From contig OZ245715.1 of NCBI GenBank assembly GCA_965226965.1, positions 2,604,001 through 2,668,000 on the forward strand: DNA of 64,000 nt, read 5' to 3'. Numbering within the stretch: position 1 is the stretch's first letter; every line of letters begins with the position of its first letter. Shown one piece after another: positions 15,765-25,417 of this stretch. The stretch is from Endoryza foliicola. GTDB taxonomy: Bacteria > Bacteroidota > Bacteroidia > Chitinophagales > Chitinophagaceae. The translations under genes and the position numbers were made by a program. Under the pieces are notes generated by a model. That model was not told where the DNA came from. It saw nothing but the letters and a program-made list of their open reading frames with translations, and ran no database searches.

Positions 15765-17657
15765 ATGGCTAAAGAGAAAGAAAATAAGACGATGTTCGAA
15801 TACAATGAAGACAGTATTCGGAGCCTTGAATGGCAAGAACATATCCGACTTCGCCCCGGAATGTATATCGGTAAGTTGGGAGATGGTAGCAGCGCCGACG
15901 ATGGTATCTATGTATTATTAAAGGAAGTAGTCGATAACTGTATCGACGAACATACCATGGGTTATGGTAAAGCCGTAGACATCTCCATTGAAAAAGGAGT
16001 GGTATCGGTTCGCGACTATGGCCGTGGTATTCCGCTTGGGAAACTAGTAGATGTTGTAAGTAAAATTAATACCGGCGCGAAATACGATAGCAAAGTGTTC
16101 CAGAAAGCCGTAGGCTTGAATGGTGTGGGTACTAAGGCTGTAAATGCCTTGAGCTCTTCTTTCATTGTAACGGCCTATCGCGATGGCAAAGAAAAAACCG
16201 CAGAATTCGAGAAAGGGATCTTGCTGAAAGAATCCAAGGAAGTAAAAAGCACCGAACCAAATGGGACCAAAGTGACATTTATTCCCGATGCCACTATCTT
16301 TAAAAACTACCATTATATCCATGAATACTTGGATAAGCAGTTCTGGAACTATTGTTATTTGAATGCGGGACTTGTTATTAACTATAATGACAAGAAATAC
16401 GTATCAAAAAATGGTTTATTAGACCTTCTAGAGCGTAATACCAATAAAGACGAGTTAAGATACCCCATCATTCATTTAAAGGGCGAAGACATTGAAATTG
16501 CCATTACCCACGAAAATCAATATGGGGAAGAGTACTACTCTTTCGTGAACGGTCAATTTACCACTCAAGGTGGTACTCACTTACAGGCTTTTCGTGAAGC
16601 CTATGTGAAAACCATACGCGACTTCTACAAAAAAGATTATGAAGCAACCGATATTAGAGGAAGTATCATTGCTGCCGTAAGCGTGCGTGTGCAAGAGCCG
16701 GTGTTTGAAAGTCAAACCAAAACCAAACTCGGTTCTCTCAATGTTTATGAAGGTGGGCCAAGCATGAAGAACTTTCTGAACGATTTCTTAACAAGAGATC
16801 TCGATTTGTTTCTTCATAAAAACCCCTCAGTTGCCGACGCCCTTAAACGTCGAATCGAACAAAACGAAAGAGAGCGAAAAGAACTGGCTGGTATAAAAAA
16901 GCTTGCCAACGAAAGGGCGAAGAAAGCCAATTTGCACAACCGTAAATTACGAGATTGCCGATACCACTACAACGACGAGCCTAGTGGTAAAGACAAAGAA
17001 ATCATTGCTGAAAAGGCGAAAAATAGTACCATTTTTATTACTGAGGGGGATAGCGCTAGTGGTTCCATTACTAAAGCAAGAAGCGTAGAAACCCAAGCTG
17101 TTTTCAGCTTGCGAGGTAAACCGCTCAACTGTTATGGGTTGACTAAGAAAGTAGTGTATGAAAATGAAGAATTCAACCTTTTGCAACATGCCCTGAACAT
17201 TGAAGAAAGCTATGAAGATCTTCGATACAACAATATTGTAATTGCAACAGATGCCGATGTAGACGGTATGCACATTCGTTTGTTGATCATGACCTTCTTC
17301 TTACAATTCTTCCCCGACTTGGTGAAGAACGGGCACGTGTATATTTTGGAAACGCCCTTGTTCCGAGTTCGGAACAAACAAGAAACCATTTATTGTTACG
17401 ACGAAGCCGAAAAGCAGGCAGCCGTAAAAAAACTGGGGAACAAACCGGAAATTACTCGATTCAAAGGTTTGGGAGAAATTAGCCCCGATGAATTTGCCCG
17501 CTTCATTGGCGATCAAATGCGATTGCAGCCGGTAATGTTGCTTCCAGAAACACACATACAACAACTCTTGGAATATTATATGGGAAAGAATACCCAAGAG
17601 CGTCAGGAGTTTATCATTGATAACCTGAAGATAGAATTAGATCTAATAGAAGATTAA
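15765..17657 (+). CDS. parE: DNA topoisomerase IV subunit B
   Basis: 630-residue ATPase subunit of a type IIA topoisomerase. The GHKL ATPase is shown by RLRPGMYIGKLG, EVVDNCIDEH, GRGIPLG and GLNGVGTKAVNALS within the first 135 residues. The transducer follows, then the TOPRIM domain with EGDSASGS near residue 426 and DADVDGMHIRLL near 496. With ParC it decatenates daughter chromosomes and relaxes supercoils, using ATP. Length is typical for Bacteroidota ParE; GyrB-specific insertions are absent. Operon: parE, DUF1835 gene (26 bp gap), parC (27 bp gap). Gyrase B is the alternative, made unlikely by the neighbouring parC. Confidence 0.95.
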   Translation: MAKEKENKTMFEYNEDSIRSLEWQEHIRLRPGMYIGKLGDGSSADDGIYVLLKEVVDNCIDEHTMGYGKAVDISIEKGVVSVRDYGRGIPLGKLVDVVSKINTGAKYDSKVFQKAVGLNGVGTKAVNALSSSFIVTAYRDGKEKTAEFEKGILLKESKEVKSTEPNGTKVTFIPDATIFKNYHYIHEYLDKQFWNYCYLNAGLVINYNDKKYVSKNGLLDLLERNTNKDELRYPIIHLKGEDIEIAITHENQYGEEYYSFVNGQFTTQGGTHLQAFREAYVKTIRDFYKKDYEATDIRGSIIAAVSVRVQEPVFESQTKTKLGSLNVYEGGPSMKNFLNDFLTRDLDLFLHKNPSVADALKRRIEQNERERKELAGIKKLANERAKKANLHNRKLRDCRYHYNDEPSGKDKEIIAEKAKNSTIFITEGDSASGSITKARSVETQAVFSLRGKPLNCYGLTKKVVYENEEFNLLQHALNIEESYEDLRYNNIVIATDADVDGMHIRLLIMTFFLQFFPDLVKNGHVYILETPLFRVRNKQETIYCYDEAEKQAAVKKLGNKPEITRFKGLGEISPDEFARFIGDQMRLQPVMLLPETHIQQLLEYYMGKNTQERQEFIIDNLKIELDLIED

Positions 17658-17683
17658 TTATTAATTAGGTAAACAGCGCAATT

Positions 17684-18520
17684 ATGATACATGTGGTTTT
17701 TCAAACAGCCGATGTTTCCATCTTGCAACAAGCAATGGAGTTAGAGCCCAGTTTGCAAGGCGAAGTGATTGAAATAAAAGATGATTTTGCAGTTGGCCCC
17801 ATTAACAATATAGACACAGCAGAAGGGTGGGACGCCCGCGTAAACTGGTGGAGAAGCCTTCTCGAAAATAGCCCCTACGGAGTAGAAACCGCCGGAAGTT
17901 TCGATGATCGCGAAACAGTGAAAACATTAATCGAAAAATTAGACTCAGATGCCGCTGAGGATGTTTGGATTTGGATGGGGCAAAATCAACACGATGTGTG
18001 CGGCTATTACTGGTTGATGCCTCAGTTGAAAGCCTTCCAAGGTCGCGTAATGGTTTTGTACCTCAATAACCTGCCCTTTATCAACGAAAAAGGTCAACTG
18101 TTTTATCCGTCTTGCATTCATGAAATTCTACCAAAAGAAGCTGTTAAGGCGAAGCGTTTGAACCGTGCTATAACATTAAGTGAATTCGAAGTAGATCCGG
18201 ATGAATGGAAACGACTCACCGAAGAAAATGCAATGGTACGTATTCTGGAAGGTGGAAAGAAGATTGCAAGCAAGGAAGAAAGCTACTATGATGCGGAGAT
18301 TTTAAAAAATGCAACGAACGATTGGCAGAAAGCCTCCCGCTTATTGAACAATACCCTGAATAGAATGAAAGTGAAAACCGGCGATGTGTTTTTGATGGGA
18401 CGATTGAAATCGCTCATTGAAGCAGGACGCTTAGAAGTAAATGGCGACATCTCCAAGGGGTGGAAAGATTTTGAAGTGAAATTATTTTCCGCAACCCAGT
18501 TAGAAATACCAACAGCCTAA
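17684..18520 (+). CDS. DUF1835 domain protein
   Basis: 278 residues, soluble, no signal peptide. The N-terminus MIHVVFQTADVSILQQAMEL... EVIEIKDDFAVGPI is the DUF1835 signature, and WIWMGQNQHDVCGYYWLMPQL in the middle plus the C-terminal helical part (NRMKVKTGDVFLMGRLKSLIEAGRLEV) fits the DUF1835/DUF3658 arrangement. The activity of this family is not known. Lying between parE and parC with short gaps, it is almost certainly co-transcribed with topoisomerase IV, but the sequence shows no link to DNA topology. Confidence 0.85.
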   Translation: MIHVVFQTADVSILQQAMELEPSLQGEVIEIKDDFAVGPINNIDTAEGWDARVNWWRSLLENSPYGVETAGSFDDRETVKTLIEKLDSDAAEDVWIWMGQNQHDVCGYYWLMPQLKAFQGRVMVLYLNNLPFINEKGQLFYPSCIHEILPKEAVKAKRLNRAITLSEFEVDPDEWKRLTEENAMVRILEGGKKIASKEESYYDAEILKNATNDWQKASRLLNNTLNRMKVKTGDVFLMGRLKSLIEAGRLEVNGDISKGWKDFEVKLFSATQLEIPTA

Positions 18521-18547
18521 TTTAATTGAAACTAGAAGTTCGAAATT

Positions 18548-21061
18548 ATGAGTGGAGCAAAAAAGAAAGAGAGTTTTTTTGAACAAGACGGAGGTGTTAC
18601 AGGCCAGTATAAAAACTGGTTTCTTGATTATGCCTCTTATGTAATATTGGAGCGTGCAGTTCCTGCTGTTGAAGATGGATTGAAACCGGTTCAACGCCGA
18701 ATTTTGCATGCGATGAAGGAAATGGACGATGGCCGTTTCAACAAAGTGGCCAATATTATTGGTCAAGCAATGCAATACCACCCGCATGGCGATGCAAGTA
18801 TCGGTGATGCTTTGGTGAATTTAGGGCAGAAAGACCTTCTAATAGAAACTCAAGGTAACTGGGGGGATGTTCGCACCGGTATGGATGCTGCAGCGCCTCG
18901 TTACATTGAGGCTCGGTTGTCTAAATTTGCCCTTGAAGTTGCGTTTAATGCTAAAACCACTGAATGGCAATTAAGCTACGATGGAAGAAAAAATGAACCG
19001 GTAACCTTACCGATGAAATTTCCTTTGCTACTAGCACAAGGTGCCGACGGTATTGCAGTAGGCTTATCCACAAAACTTCTCCCTCACAACTTTATCGAAC
19101 TCATTGACGCATCAATCAAACATTTGCGAGGTAAACGATTTGAATTGTACCCCGACTTTCAAACAGGCGGGATGGCCGATGTGAGTATGTACAACGACGG
19201 AAAGAGAGGCGGAAAAGTGAGAGTTAGAGCTAAAATTGAGGAACTTGATAAGAAGACCTTGGTGATTCGTGATGTTCCTTACGGTGTTACCTCCACGCAA
19301 TTGATGGAGTCTATTGTAAAAGCAAATGACCAAGGTAAAATCAAGATCAAAAAAGTTACCGACTATACCGGCGCCGATATAGAAATTCATATTGAACTAG
19401 CTGCCGGCATTTCGCCTGATATCACCATTGATGCCCTTTACGCATTTACCGATTGCGAAGTAAGCATCTCTCCAAATGCCTGTGTTATTGCAGATCAAAA
19501 ACCTCAGTTTCTTGGCGTAAGCGATCTCTTGAGAATTTCAGTAGACAATACCAAAGATCTCCTTCAGAAAGAATTGGAGATCAAACTAGCCGAACTTAAC
19601 GATAAATGGCATTACACTTCCTTGGAAAAAATATTCTTCGAAGAAAAGATTTATAAAGAACTCGAGAAGAAGCATGCGACCTGGGATAAAGTGTTAGAAG
19701 CTATTGCCGATGCATTTGTTCCCTTCAGAAAGAAACTGAAAAGAGATATTACCCGCGAAGACATTGTAAAACTGACAGAAAAGCCCGTTAGAAGAATTTA
19801 TAAGCTTGATATCGACGAGTTAAACGCCCAAATCAAAGGCTTGGAAGATGCCATCAAACAAGTGAAACATGATCTTGCAAACTTGGTCGATTTTGCCGTG
19901 GCTTATTATGAAAATTTGAAAGCCAAATACGGTAAAGGACGCGAGCGTAAAACAGAATTAAAAGCTTTTGAAGCCATCCAAGCCAAACAAGTGGCCATTG
20001 CGAATGCAAAATTGTATGTGAATAGAGAAGACGGATTTGTTGGAACCGGCTTGAAGAAAGATGAATTTGTAGCAGACTGCTCCGATTTAGATGATGTGAT
20101 CGTATTTACCCGTCGCGGAATTATGAAAGTGGTAAAGGTTTCTGACAAAAGCTATATCGGAAAAGACATCATTCACGTAGCCATTTTCCAGAAAAACGAT
20201 GAACGCACTACTTACAACATGGTGTATTCAGATGGAAAATCGGGCGTTAGCTTTGCGAAAAGATTCAATGTTACGGGAGTTACTCGCGACAAAGAATACG
20301 ATCTTACAAAAGGAGAGGAAAAAAGCAAAGTGAACTATTTCTCAGTGAATCCAAATGGAGAAGCTGAAATTGTAAAAGTATTGCTGAGCCCAAATTGTAC
20401 CGCTAGAAATAAGGAATTCGATTTTTATTTCGAAGAAATTGAGATCAAGGGAAGAACTTCCATTGGAAACCAGGTTACTAAGTACCCGATCAAAAGTGTG
20501 AAATTCAAGGAAGCAGGTAAATCAACCTTGAGTGGCAAAAAATTATGGTTCGATGATCAGTTCGGAAGGTTGAATACAGAAGCGAAAGGGGAGTACCTCG
20601 GGACCTTCGATCCGGAAGAACGGATCCTCGTTTTCTACAATGATGGGTACTATGAAATCATTGATCAAGAATTGACACAGAAAATTGATGCTGAAAAAGT
20701 AATTCTCATTGAAAAATTCGATCCCGATTGCATCGTTTCGGCCATCTACCTCGATAAGAAGAACTTGCAATACAATGTAAAACGTTTCAAAATTGAAACC
20801 ACTACATTAAAGAATAAATTCTTCTTTATCAAAGAGGGTGATGGAAATGTACTCGAAGCTGTAACAACGGATGCTGAGCCCATTTTAGGTGTTCAGCAAG
20901 GCAGAGGCGACCAAGTTCGCAAATCGAAATTCAAGATTGATAAAGTAGTTGAAATCATGGGTTGGAAGGCTGTAGGAGCGAAACTGTTGGATTACAGTAA
21001 ATCGGTTCAAATGAATTGGGAACAAAAAAGCAAAAAACCTGACATGCCCGAGTTATTCTAA
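18548..21061 (+). CDS. parC: DNA topoisomerase IV subunit A
   Basis: 837-residue DNA-breaking subunit. The winged-helix catalytic core has YASYVILERAVPAVEDGLKPVQRRIL near the N-terminus, MQYHPHGDASIGDALV, and the catalytic Tyr in AAPRYIEARLS at about residue 118. A long coiled-coil (residues about 330-470) and a beta-pinwheel-like C-terminus follow. It cleaves both strands through a phosphotyrosine bond and works with ParE encoded just upstream. The last residues are Lys-rich (EQKSKKPDMPELF). Convergent with the next gene, with stops 2 bp apart. Confidence 0.95.
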   Translation: MSGAKKKESFFEQDGGVTGQYKNWFLDYASYVILERAVPAVEDGLKPVQRRILHAMKEMDDGRFNKVANIIGQAMQYHPHGDASIGDALVNLGQKDLLIETQGNWGDVRTGMDAAAPRYIEARLSKFALEVAFNAKTTEWQLSYDGRKNEPVTLPMKFPLLLAQGADGIAVGLSTKLLPHNFIELIDASIKHLRGKRFELYPDFQTGGMADVSMYNDGKRGGKVRVRAKIEELDKKTLVIRDVPYGVTSTQLMESIVKANDQGKIKIKKVTDYTGADIEIHIELAAGISPDITIDALYAFTDCEVSISPNACVIADQKPQFLGVSDLLRISVDNTKDLLQKELEIKLAELNDKWHYTSLEKIFFEEKIYKELEKKHATWDKVLEAIADAFVPFRKKLKRDITREDIVKLTEKPVRRIYKLDIDELNAQIKGLEDAIKQVKHDLANLVDFAVAYYENLKAKYGKGRERKTELKAFEAIQAKQVAIANAKLYVNREDGFVGTGLKKDEFVADCSDLDDVIVFTRRGIMKVVKVSDKSYIGKDIIHVAIFQKNDERTTYNMVYSDGKSGVSFAKRFNVTGVTRDKEYDLTKGEEKSKVNYFSVNPNGEAEIVKVLLSPNCTARNKEFDFYFEEIEIKGRTSIGNQVTKYPIKSVKFKEAGKSTLSGKKLWFDDQFGRLNTEAKGEYLGTFDPEERILVFYNDGYYEIIDQELTQKIDAEKVILIEKFDPDCIVSAIYLDKKNLQYNVKRFKIETTTLKNKFFFIKEGDGNVLEAVTTDAEPILGVQQGRGDQVRKSKFKIDKVVEIMGWKAVGAKLLDYSKSVQMNWEQKSKKPDMPELF

Positions 21062-21062
21062 C

Positions 21063-22043
21063 TTATTTTCTTAAAGCCGGTGAAATTGTTTCCCGGCTTA
21101 TTTTTTTTCTAATTCTTACTACTGCATTCTGCGACAAGTTGCTCGAAAGAAATTCTTCATAGCGTAACGAGCCATCCGTAATAATCATCAATGCCGTATT
21201 GGGCGGATTAGTACCTAAATTCTCCGCCATCATCGTGATCTCTTGTACCGGATGACGTTCGTCGAAAACAAGGTAAAGATTCAATGCGCGGGTTGAAATC
21301 TCTCTTTTGATCAAAACCGGTTGTTGGTTTACGAATACTGTAATGCTATCACCATCAATATCTCCGTTATCATAAAAGCTAATTTTTACGGAATCGCCAT
21401 ACACCTCAATTTCTCTGCTGTAGATATTAGTTCTAGAACGCACGTTCGAGATCAAAGCTCTTATTTCGTCCGACTGATCTGGTTTTTTTAGAGGTACTGC
21501 TGATGTTTCTGAAGGTGTAGGCGTCGCATTCACAACGGTTTCCTCATCTTGAGGCTTCCATATTTTCTTAATCGAACTCGCCCATTCGGCTTCCGGCTCG
21601 CGGCTTTCGTCGGTATTCAAAGTCAGTTTCACTTTAAGTTCAGGACAAGTGTATTTATAGCGCGCATCACTAACAAAATAGCCTCTTATTAAACTATTAA
21701 CCTGTGAAACCATCAAGGTGCCTACGAACCGCATAGCGCATTCACCGGCGGCTGAACTGGTAGAAGAATAGTGAAGCACGGGGAATTCATCTAATTGAAT
21801 TTGGCGGGTAGTTTTGTCGTATTCCCCTCTAATGAAGAAACTTTGATACGTGTCTTTGAAATAATAACCCAGGGTTCCGGTAACAGACTCGCCTCTTTGC
21901 ACCAAATGCATTTCCACCAAGTAGTTGCTGATGGAATTGCCGGAATTTACTTCGGCTTTCCCATACCAAGCTCCTTGGAGACTCTGGGCTGAAATAGGGC
22001 AGGCCCACAGGGACAATAGGATTAAGTATACAACACGCTTCAT
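21063..22043 (-). CDS. Secreted protein of unknown function
   Basis: 326 residues with a signal peptide (MKRVVYLILLSLWACPISAQ). Residues about 22-150 form a beta-rich domain (LQGAWYGKAEVNSG... RGESVTGTLGYYFKD) that looks like a lipocalin-type or storage beta domain. The C-terminal domain (EVYGDSVKISFYDNGDIDGDSITVFVNQQPVL ... AENLGTNPPNTALMIITDG) is a module seen in many Bacteroidota secreted proteins without known function. A Pro/Thr-rich linker separates the two. Probably periplasmic or on the surface. No T9SS tail. Transcribed alone. Confidence 0.78.
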   Translation of the reverse strand: MKRVVYLILLSLWACPISAQSLQGAWYGKAEVNSGNSISNYLVEMHLVQRGESVTGTLGYYFKDTYQSFFIRGEYDKTTRQIQLDEFPVLHYSSTSSAAGECAMRFVGTLMVSQVNSLIRGYFVSDARYKYTCPELKVKLTLNTDESREPEAEWASSIKKIWKPQDEETVVNATPTPSETSAVPLKKPDQSDEIRALISNVRSRTNIYSREIEVYGDSVKISFYDNGDIDGDSITVFVNQQPVLIKREISTRALNLYLVFDERHPVQEITMMAENLGTNPPNTALMIITDGSLRYEEFLSSNLSQNAVVRIRKKISRETISPALRK

Positions 22044-22235
22044 CTAGACCAAGGTAGAGAAAAAATCAGGCCATGAAGCAGCCCAGCAAAGCGTTTCGTC
22101 GAATTCTTTTTGTGGGAATTTATAAATAATTCATAACCAATTGTAAACAAAAACCCTTAGTGGAAAATAGGGGAGAATTGTTAATAAAATTGCGGAAACT
22201 ACGATAGTAAAAGGAGCTTTTAACTTATGGAGTTT

Positions 22236-22670
22236 TTACTTCAAAAAGCGCTTCATTTCTCGCTCTGCGTCTTTTTTCTTGATGGTTTCACGTTTGTCGT
22301 AGTCTTTCTTTCCTCTTGCCAAGCCAATACTCATTTTGGCGAGTCCTTTTTCATTGAAGTAAATCTTAACCGGAACAATAGTAAACCCTTTTTCTTTCAT
22401 TTTGGCTTGCAATTTCCGGAGTTCTTTTTTGGTAAGAAGGAGCTTGCGATCATGAACTGCAATGTGATTATTGGTAGTGCCAAAACGATATTCAGCGATA
22501 TGAAGATTTCGAACCCAGAGTTCGTCTTTGAAGAATAAGCAAAAACTGTCGGCAAAGTTCACTTTTCCTTCCCGAATCGATTTTACCTCAGTACCAACCA
22601 GTACCATTCCCGCCTCAAACGTGTCATCAATGAAATAGTCATGATACACGGATCTATTTTGTATTGCCAT
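22236..22670 (-). CDS. smpB: SsrA-binding protein SmpB
   Basis: 144-residue partner of tmRNA in rescue of stalled ribosomes. The family pattern is clear: NRSVYHDYFIDDTFEAGMVLVGTEVKSIREGKVN at the N-terminus, LHIAEYR, then RKLLLTKKELRKLQ, and the basic tail GLARGKKDYDKRETIKKKDAEREMKRFLK that enters the decoding centre. Length is typical. A TAACTTTG -7 element (22683-22690, reverse strand) lies 13 bp before the ATG, so the leader is very short. No ssrA gene is seen nearby. Confidence 0.96.
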   Translation of the reverse strand: MAIQNRSVYHDYFIDDTFEAGMVLVGTEVKSIREGKVNFADSFCLFFKDELWVRNLHIAEYRFGTTNNHIAVHDRKLLLTKKELRKLQAKMKEKGFTIVPVKIYFNEKGLAKMSIGLARGKKDYDKRETIKKKDAEREMKRFLK

Positions 22671-22682
22671 AATTGAAGGCTA

Positions 22683-22690
22683 CAAAGTTA
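22683..22690 (-). promoter_or_regulatory. smpB promoter, -7 element
   Basis: The reverse strand reads TAACTTTG, fitting TAnnTTTG. It lies between the upstream gene's stop and smpB. Confidence 0.5.
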
Positions 22691-23032
22691 AGGACATTGG
22701 CGGAAGTATAGCTTATGTCCATATCTGGTATCCCAATTACTGCTCGAGCTATCTACGATAAGAATCTTCAGGTTCGTTACTTTACAGCTATCTCTGTAAA
22801 TTTGGCAGATGGTGTCCATGTTTTGAGCCCAAGCACTGTCTACGTTTGTTTTGATTACCAATGTATCATTGAAGTACGACATAACGAATGCTTGCAATTC
22901 GGGCTTTGACCACAAGAATTGCTCGGTTCTATTGAAACACAAAGGAAAAGGCATCTCTTTCTCGATGGAGGTAGCTACATTCATCCAATAGAAAACACCT
23001 AGAATAACTGCGATTACTAAGATTCTTTTCAT
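22688..23032 (-). CDS. Small exported protein of unknown function
   Basis: 114 residues with an uncleaved or cleaved N-terminal hydrophobic segment (ILVIAVILGVFYWMNVA) and a soluble remainder containing several Cys (PLCFNRTEQ, DTICQIYRDSCK, YFRQCP). The four Cys outside the signal suggest disulfides in an extracytoplasmic compartment. The start overlaps the previous stop by 4 bp (ATGA), so it is translationally coupled to the membrane protein at 23029-23424 and through it to accD. Family not recognised. Confidence 0.7.
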   Translation of the reverse strand: MKRILVIAVILGVFYWMNVATSIEKEMPFPLCFNRTEQFLWSKPELQAFVMSYFNDTLVIKTNVDSAWAQNMDTICQIYRDSCKVTNLKILIVDSSSSNWDTRYGHKLYFRQCP

Positions 23033-23424
23033 TGACCCTCTCTTTTCTTAAGTACTAGAAATGCAAGGAAGGCTGAAATTACCATGTAGATTAAATCACC
23101 CAGATCAATAAGGCCAATTTCATAATTTCCTTGAGCGAATTCGATAAAAGACAGAAGAAACGTACTAATAGCTGCTGATTCCCAAGGTTTATTTTTCCCA
23201 AAATAGCACAAGGAATAGGTCAGAGAATACGCCCAGCACATATCCGTGAAATGATAAAGAATCCAGTAACGACCCCAAAAAGGAGGCAATTCCATCCAGC
23301 GATGCTTGATGCCTAATAGCGTATGCAATCGGGTAACGGGCACGCGAAACAGCACGTAAATAAGAACTCCCGCTAGAAGCGGGAGCAAAATATGAAGCCA
23401 GTTTATCAGTTTCGTTTTGTTCAT
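23029..23424 (-). CDS. Small multi-pass membrane protein, VanZ-like build
   Basis: 131 residues with about four hydrophobic segments (LLPLLAGVLIYVLF, WILYHFTDMCWAYSLTYSLCYF, SAAISTFLLSFIEFA, LIYMVISAFLAFLVL). The order, with an acidic loop (GLIDLGDLIY) before the last helix, recalls VanZ-like proteins, but the match is weak. The start overlaps the accD stop by 1 bp (TAATG), so it is probably translated by re-initiation after accD. It in turn overlaps the next gene by 4 bp. Confidence 0.65.
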   Translation of the reverse strand: MNKTKLINWLHILLPLLAGVLIYVLFRVPVTRLHTLLGIKHRWMELPPFWGRYWILYHFTDMCWAYSLTYSLCYFGKNKPWESAAISTFLLSFIEFAQGNYEIGLIDLGDLIYMVISAFLAFLVLKKREGQ

Positions 23425-24335
23425 TAGTTTTTAAATAATGAGAAAACGGTTGCAAGTTTGTCTTTTAATTCTTTGCGTTGTACAATGAAATCCAAAAAGC
23501 CATGCTCTAACAAAAACTCACTTCTTTGGAATCCTTCCGGAAGATCTTTTTTAATGGTTTCCTTGATAACGCGTGGGCCTGCAAATCCAATCAACGCGCC
23601 GGGCTCAGCAATATTCAAGTCACCCAGCATTCCAAAAGAAGCCGAGATACCACCAAAAGACGGATCTGTTAAGAAAGAGATATAAGGAATCTTGGCGTCG
23701 GATAATTGAGACAGTTTTCCCGACACTTTTGCCAGCTGCATCAATGAGAAGGCACTTTCCATCATCCGCGCACCACCCGATTTACAAATGATCATAAGTG
23801 GAGCTTTTATTTGGATAGAAAGATCCACAGCTCGTGCAATTCTTTCACCCATTACGCTTCCCAAGGAACCTCCGATGAACTCGAAATCCATACAAGCCAC
23901 CACTAGGTCTTCACCTTTCACCTTTCCCTTACCCACTCGGATAGAATCGGTAATATCCGTTTTCTTCCAAGTTTCCTCTAATCGTTTCTGGTACGATTTC
24001 AAATCGGTAAAACCTAAGAAGTCTTTTGCTCGAATTTCCTCAAACAACACTTCGTATTGACTGTCGTCGAATAATATTTCGAAATACTCGGAACTTCCGA
24101 TTCTATGATGGTAATTACATTTCGGACAAACGAATAATTGCTCGCGCAAGTCGTTTACGGTACAAATGTAGCCGCACTCGGGGCATTTGCTCCAAAGTCC
24201 TTCGGGTGTTTCTTTTTTCTCGGCAGTGCTGGTTAAGATACCTTTTTTGATACGCTTGAACCAACTGTTCTTGGTTTCTTCCGATTTACCATCTTCTCCT
24301 GCCAAATTTGCTTCAAAATCCTCTTCGTGTCTCAT
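23424..24335 (-). CDS. accD: Acetyl-CoA carboxylase carboxyltransferase subunit beta
   Basis: 303 residues. A four-Cys zinc ribbon (Cys 51, 54, 70, 73 in WSKCPECGYIC ... FVCPKCNYHH) precedes the crotonase-fold carboxyltransferase domain with GSLGSVMGERIARA and SGGARMMESAFSLMQLAKVSG, then FGGISASFGMLGD and GFAGPRVIKETI. With AccA it moves the carboxyl group from biotin to acetyl-CoA, the first committed step of fatty-acid synthesis. The start gives an acidic N-terminus of about 20 residues; no ATG exists just before SWFKRIKKG, where many homologues begin. First gene of a three-gene unit with the two small genes downstream. Confidence 0.95.
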   Translation of the reverse strand: MRHEEDFEANLAGEDGKSEETKNSWFKRIKKGILTSTAEKKETPEGLWSKCPECGYICTVNDLREQLFVCPKCNYHHRIGSSEYFEILFDDSQYEVLFEEIRAKDFLGFTDLKSYQKRLEETWKKTDITDSIRVGKGKVKGEDLVVACMDFEFIGGSLGSVMGERIARAVDLSIQIKAPLMIICKSGGARMMESAFSLMQLAKVSGKLSQLSDAKIPYISFLTDPSFGGISASFGMLGDLNIAEPGALIGFAGPRVIKETIKKDLPEGFQRSEFLLEHGFLDFIVQRKELKDKLATVFSLFKN

Positions 24336-24451
24336 GCGGTTGAGATTTGGGGAGCTAAGATACGCATTTTACAATAAGTGAGCACGATTATGGTGGGAAG
24401 CTTGTGAAATATAAAGTTTCAATTCATCTGTGATTTTTCGCTGGCCTACCT

Positions 24452-24459
24452 TAATTTTG
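24452..24459 (+). promoter_or_regulatory. Candidate sdhCAB promoter, -7 element
   Basis: TAATTTTG matches TAnnTTTG and would give a leader of about 145 nt before sdhC. No clear -33 element. Confidence 0.4.
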
Positions 24460-24607
24460 TGGAAATTTTAAAGTTTTTGATAACTAATTCGCAAGGAAAC
24501 TGTTATAAAAGCGTTCTTAAGCAATTGTTATCAGAAAATTTGTTGACAAAGAGACGATTACCTTGCATTCTACAGGTACTCACTCAGAAAAACATAAAGC
24601 TTTTCAA

Positions 24608-25294
24608 ATGAAATGGTCTGAAGTATTCAATTCGTCCGTAGGTAAGAAGCTCGTAATGGCGCTCACCGGTCTTTTCCTCATCAGTTTCTTGATTGTTCAC
24701 GCCGGAATCAATGCCTGTATTTGGGCAATGGATGGCGGTGAAATGTTCAACAAAGCAGCTCATTTTATGGGAGCTACCGTTGTTATCAGAATTATGGAAA
24801 TCGGACTCTTCATTGGATTCCTGATCCATATTTTCCAAGGATTGTCTTTGGAACTACAAAACCGTGCTAAACGAAAAGTTGGCTACGCAGTTGAATTAGG
24901 AAACAAAGGAAGCAAGTGGTACAGCCGCAGCATGGGTCTTTTAGGCACCATTTTATTAATTTTCTTGATCATTCACTGGAAACATTTTTGGATCCCCAGT
25001 CGTTTTACTGGTGTAGAAGAAGTGACTTTATCAAACGGAGTTACTACACACAACATGTTCGCTTTGATGCAGTCTACATTCAGTGAGTTGTGGGTGGTTG
25101 TAGTATATGTATTGGCTTGCGTTTCTTTGTGCTGGCACCTTATTCACGGATTTCAAAGTGCGTTTAGAACAATGGGTGTTCACAACGATCGCTTCCTTTC
25201 TTTGTTAAACTCGGTAGGTATTGGCTACTCGGTGATCATTTCATTGGCCTTCGCCATGATGCCGGTAACCATGTACTTGGGTTGGGTTAGTTAA
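24608..25294 (+). CDS. sdhC: Succinate dehydrogenase cytochrome b subunit
   Basis: 228-residue membrane anchor with five predicted helices (for example KKLVMALTGLFLISFLIVHA, VVIRIMEIGLFIGFLIHIF and LLGTILLIFLIIHW), the single-polypeptide type B form that binds two hemes through His residues in the helices. It passes electrons between the flavoprotein/iron-sulfur dimer and menaquinone. The start at 24608 (MKWSEVFNSSVGKKL) matches the usual beginning; an in-frame TTG at 24563 would add 15 atypical residues. Followed by sdhA after 123 bp and sdhB. Confidence 0.93.
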   Translation: MKWSEVFNSSVGKKLVMALTGLFLISFLIVHAGINACIWAMDGGEMFNKAAHFMGATVVIRIMEIGLFIGFLIHIFQGLSLELQNRAKRKVGYAVELGNKGSKWYSRSMGLLGTILLIFLIIHWKHFWIPSRFTGVEEVTLSNGVTTHNMFALMQSTFSELWVVVVYVLACVSLCWHLIHGFQSAFRTMGVHNDRFLSLLNSVGIGYSVIISLAFAMMPVTMYLGWVS

Positions 25295-25417
25295 GATTGA
25301 GTAATGAGCACCGCTGCTAGAGCAGCCAAACTTTAACAATAGTTCTCTTATTACAAACAATTATCTAAGTTGGCGTCTGTTAAAAAGATCCACTTAATCA
25401 TAAACCATCATTGAATT

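Noticed and set aside
24563..24607. TTG start for sdhC
   Set aside because: The extra 15 residues do not fit the family; ATG 24608 gives the usual N-terminus.
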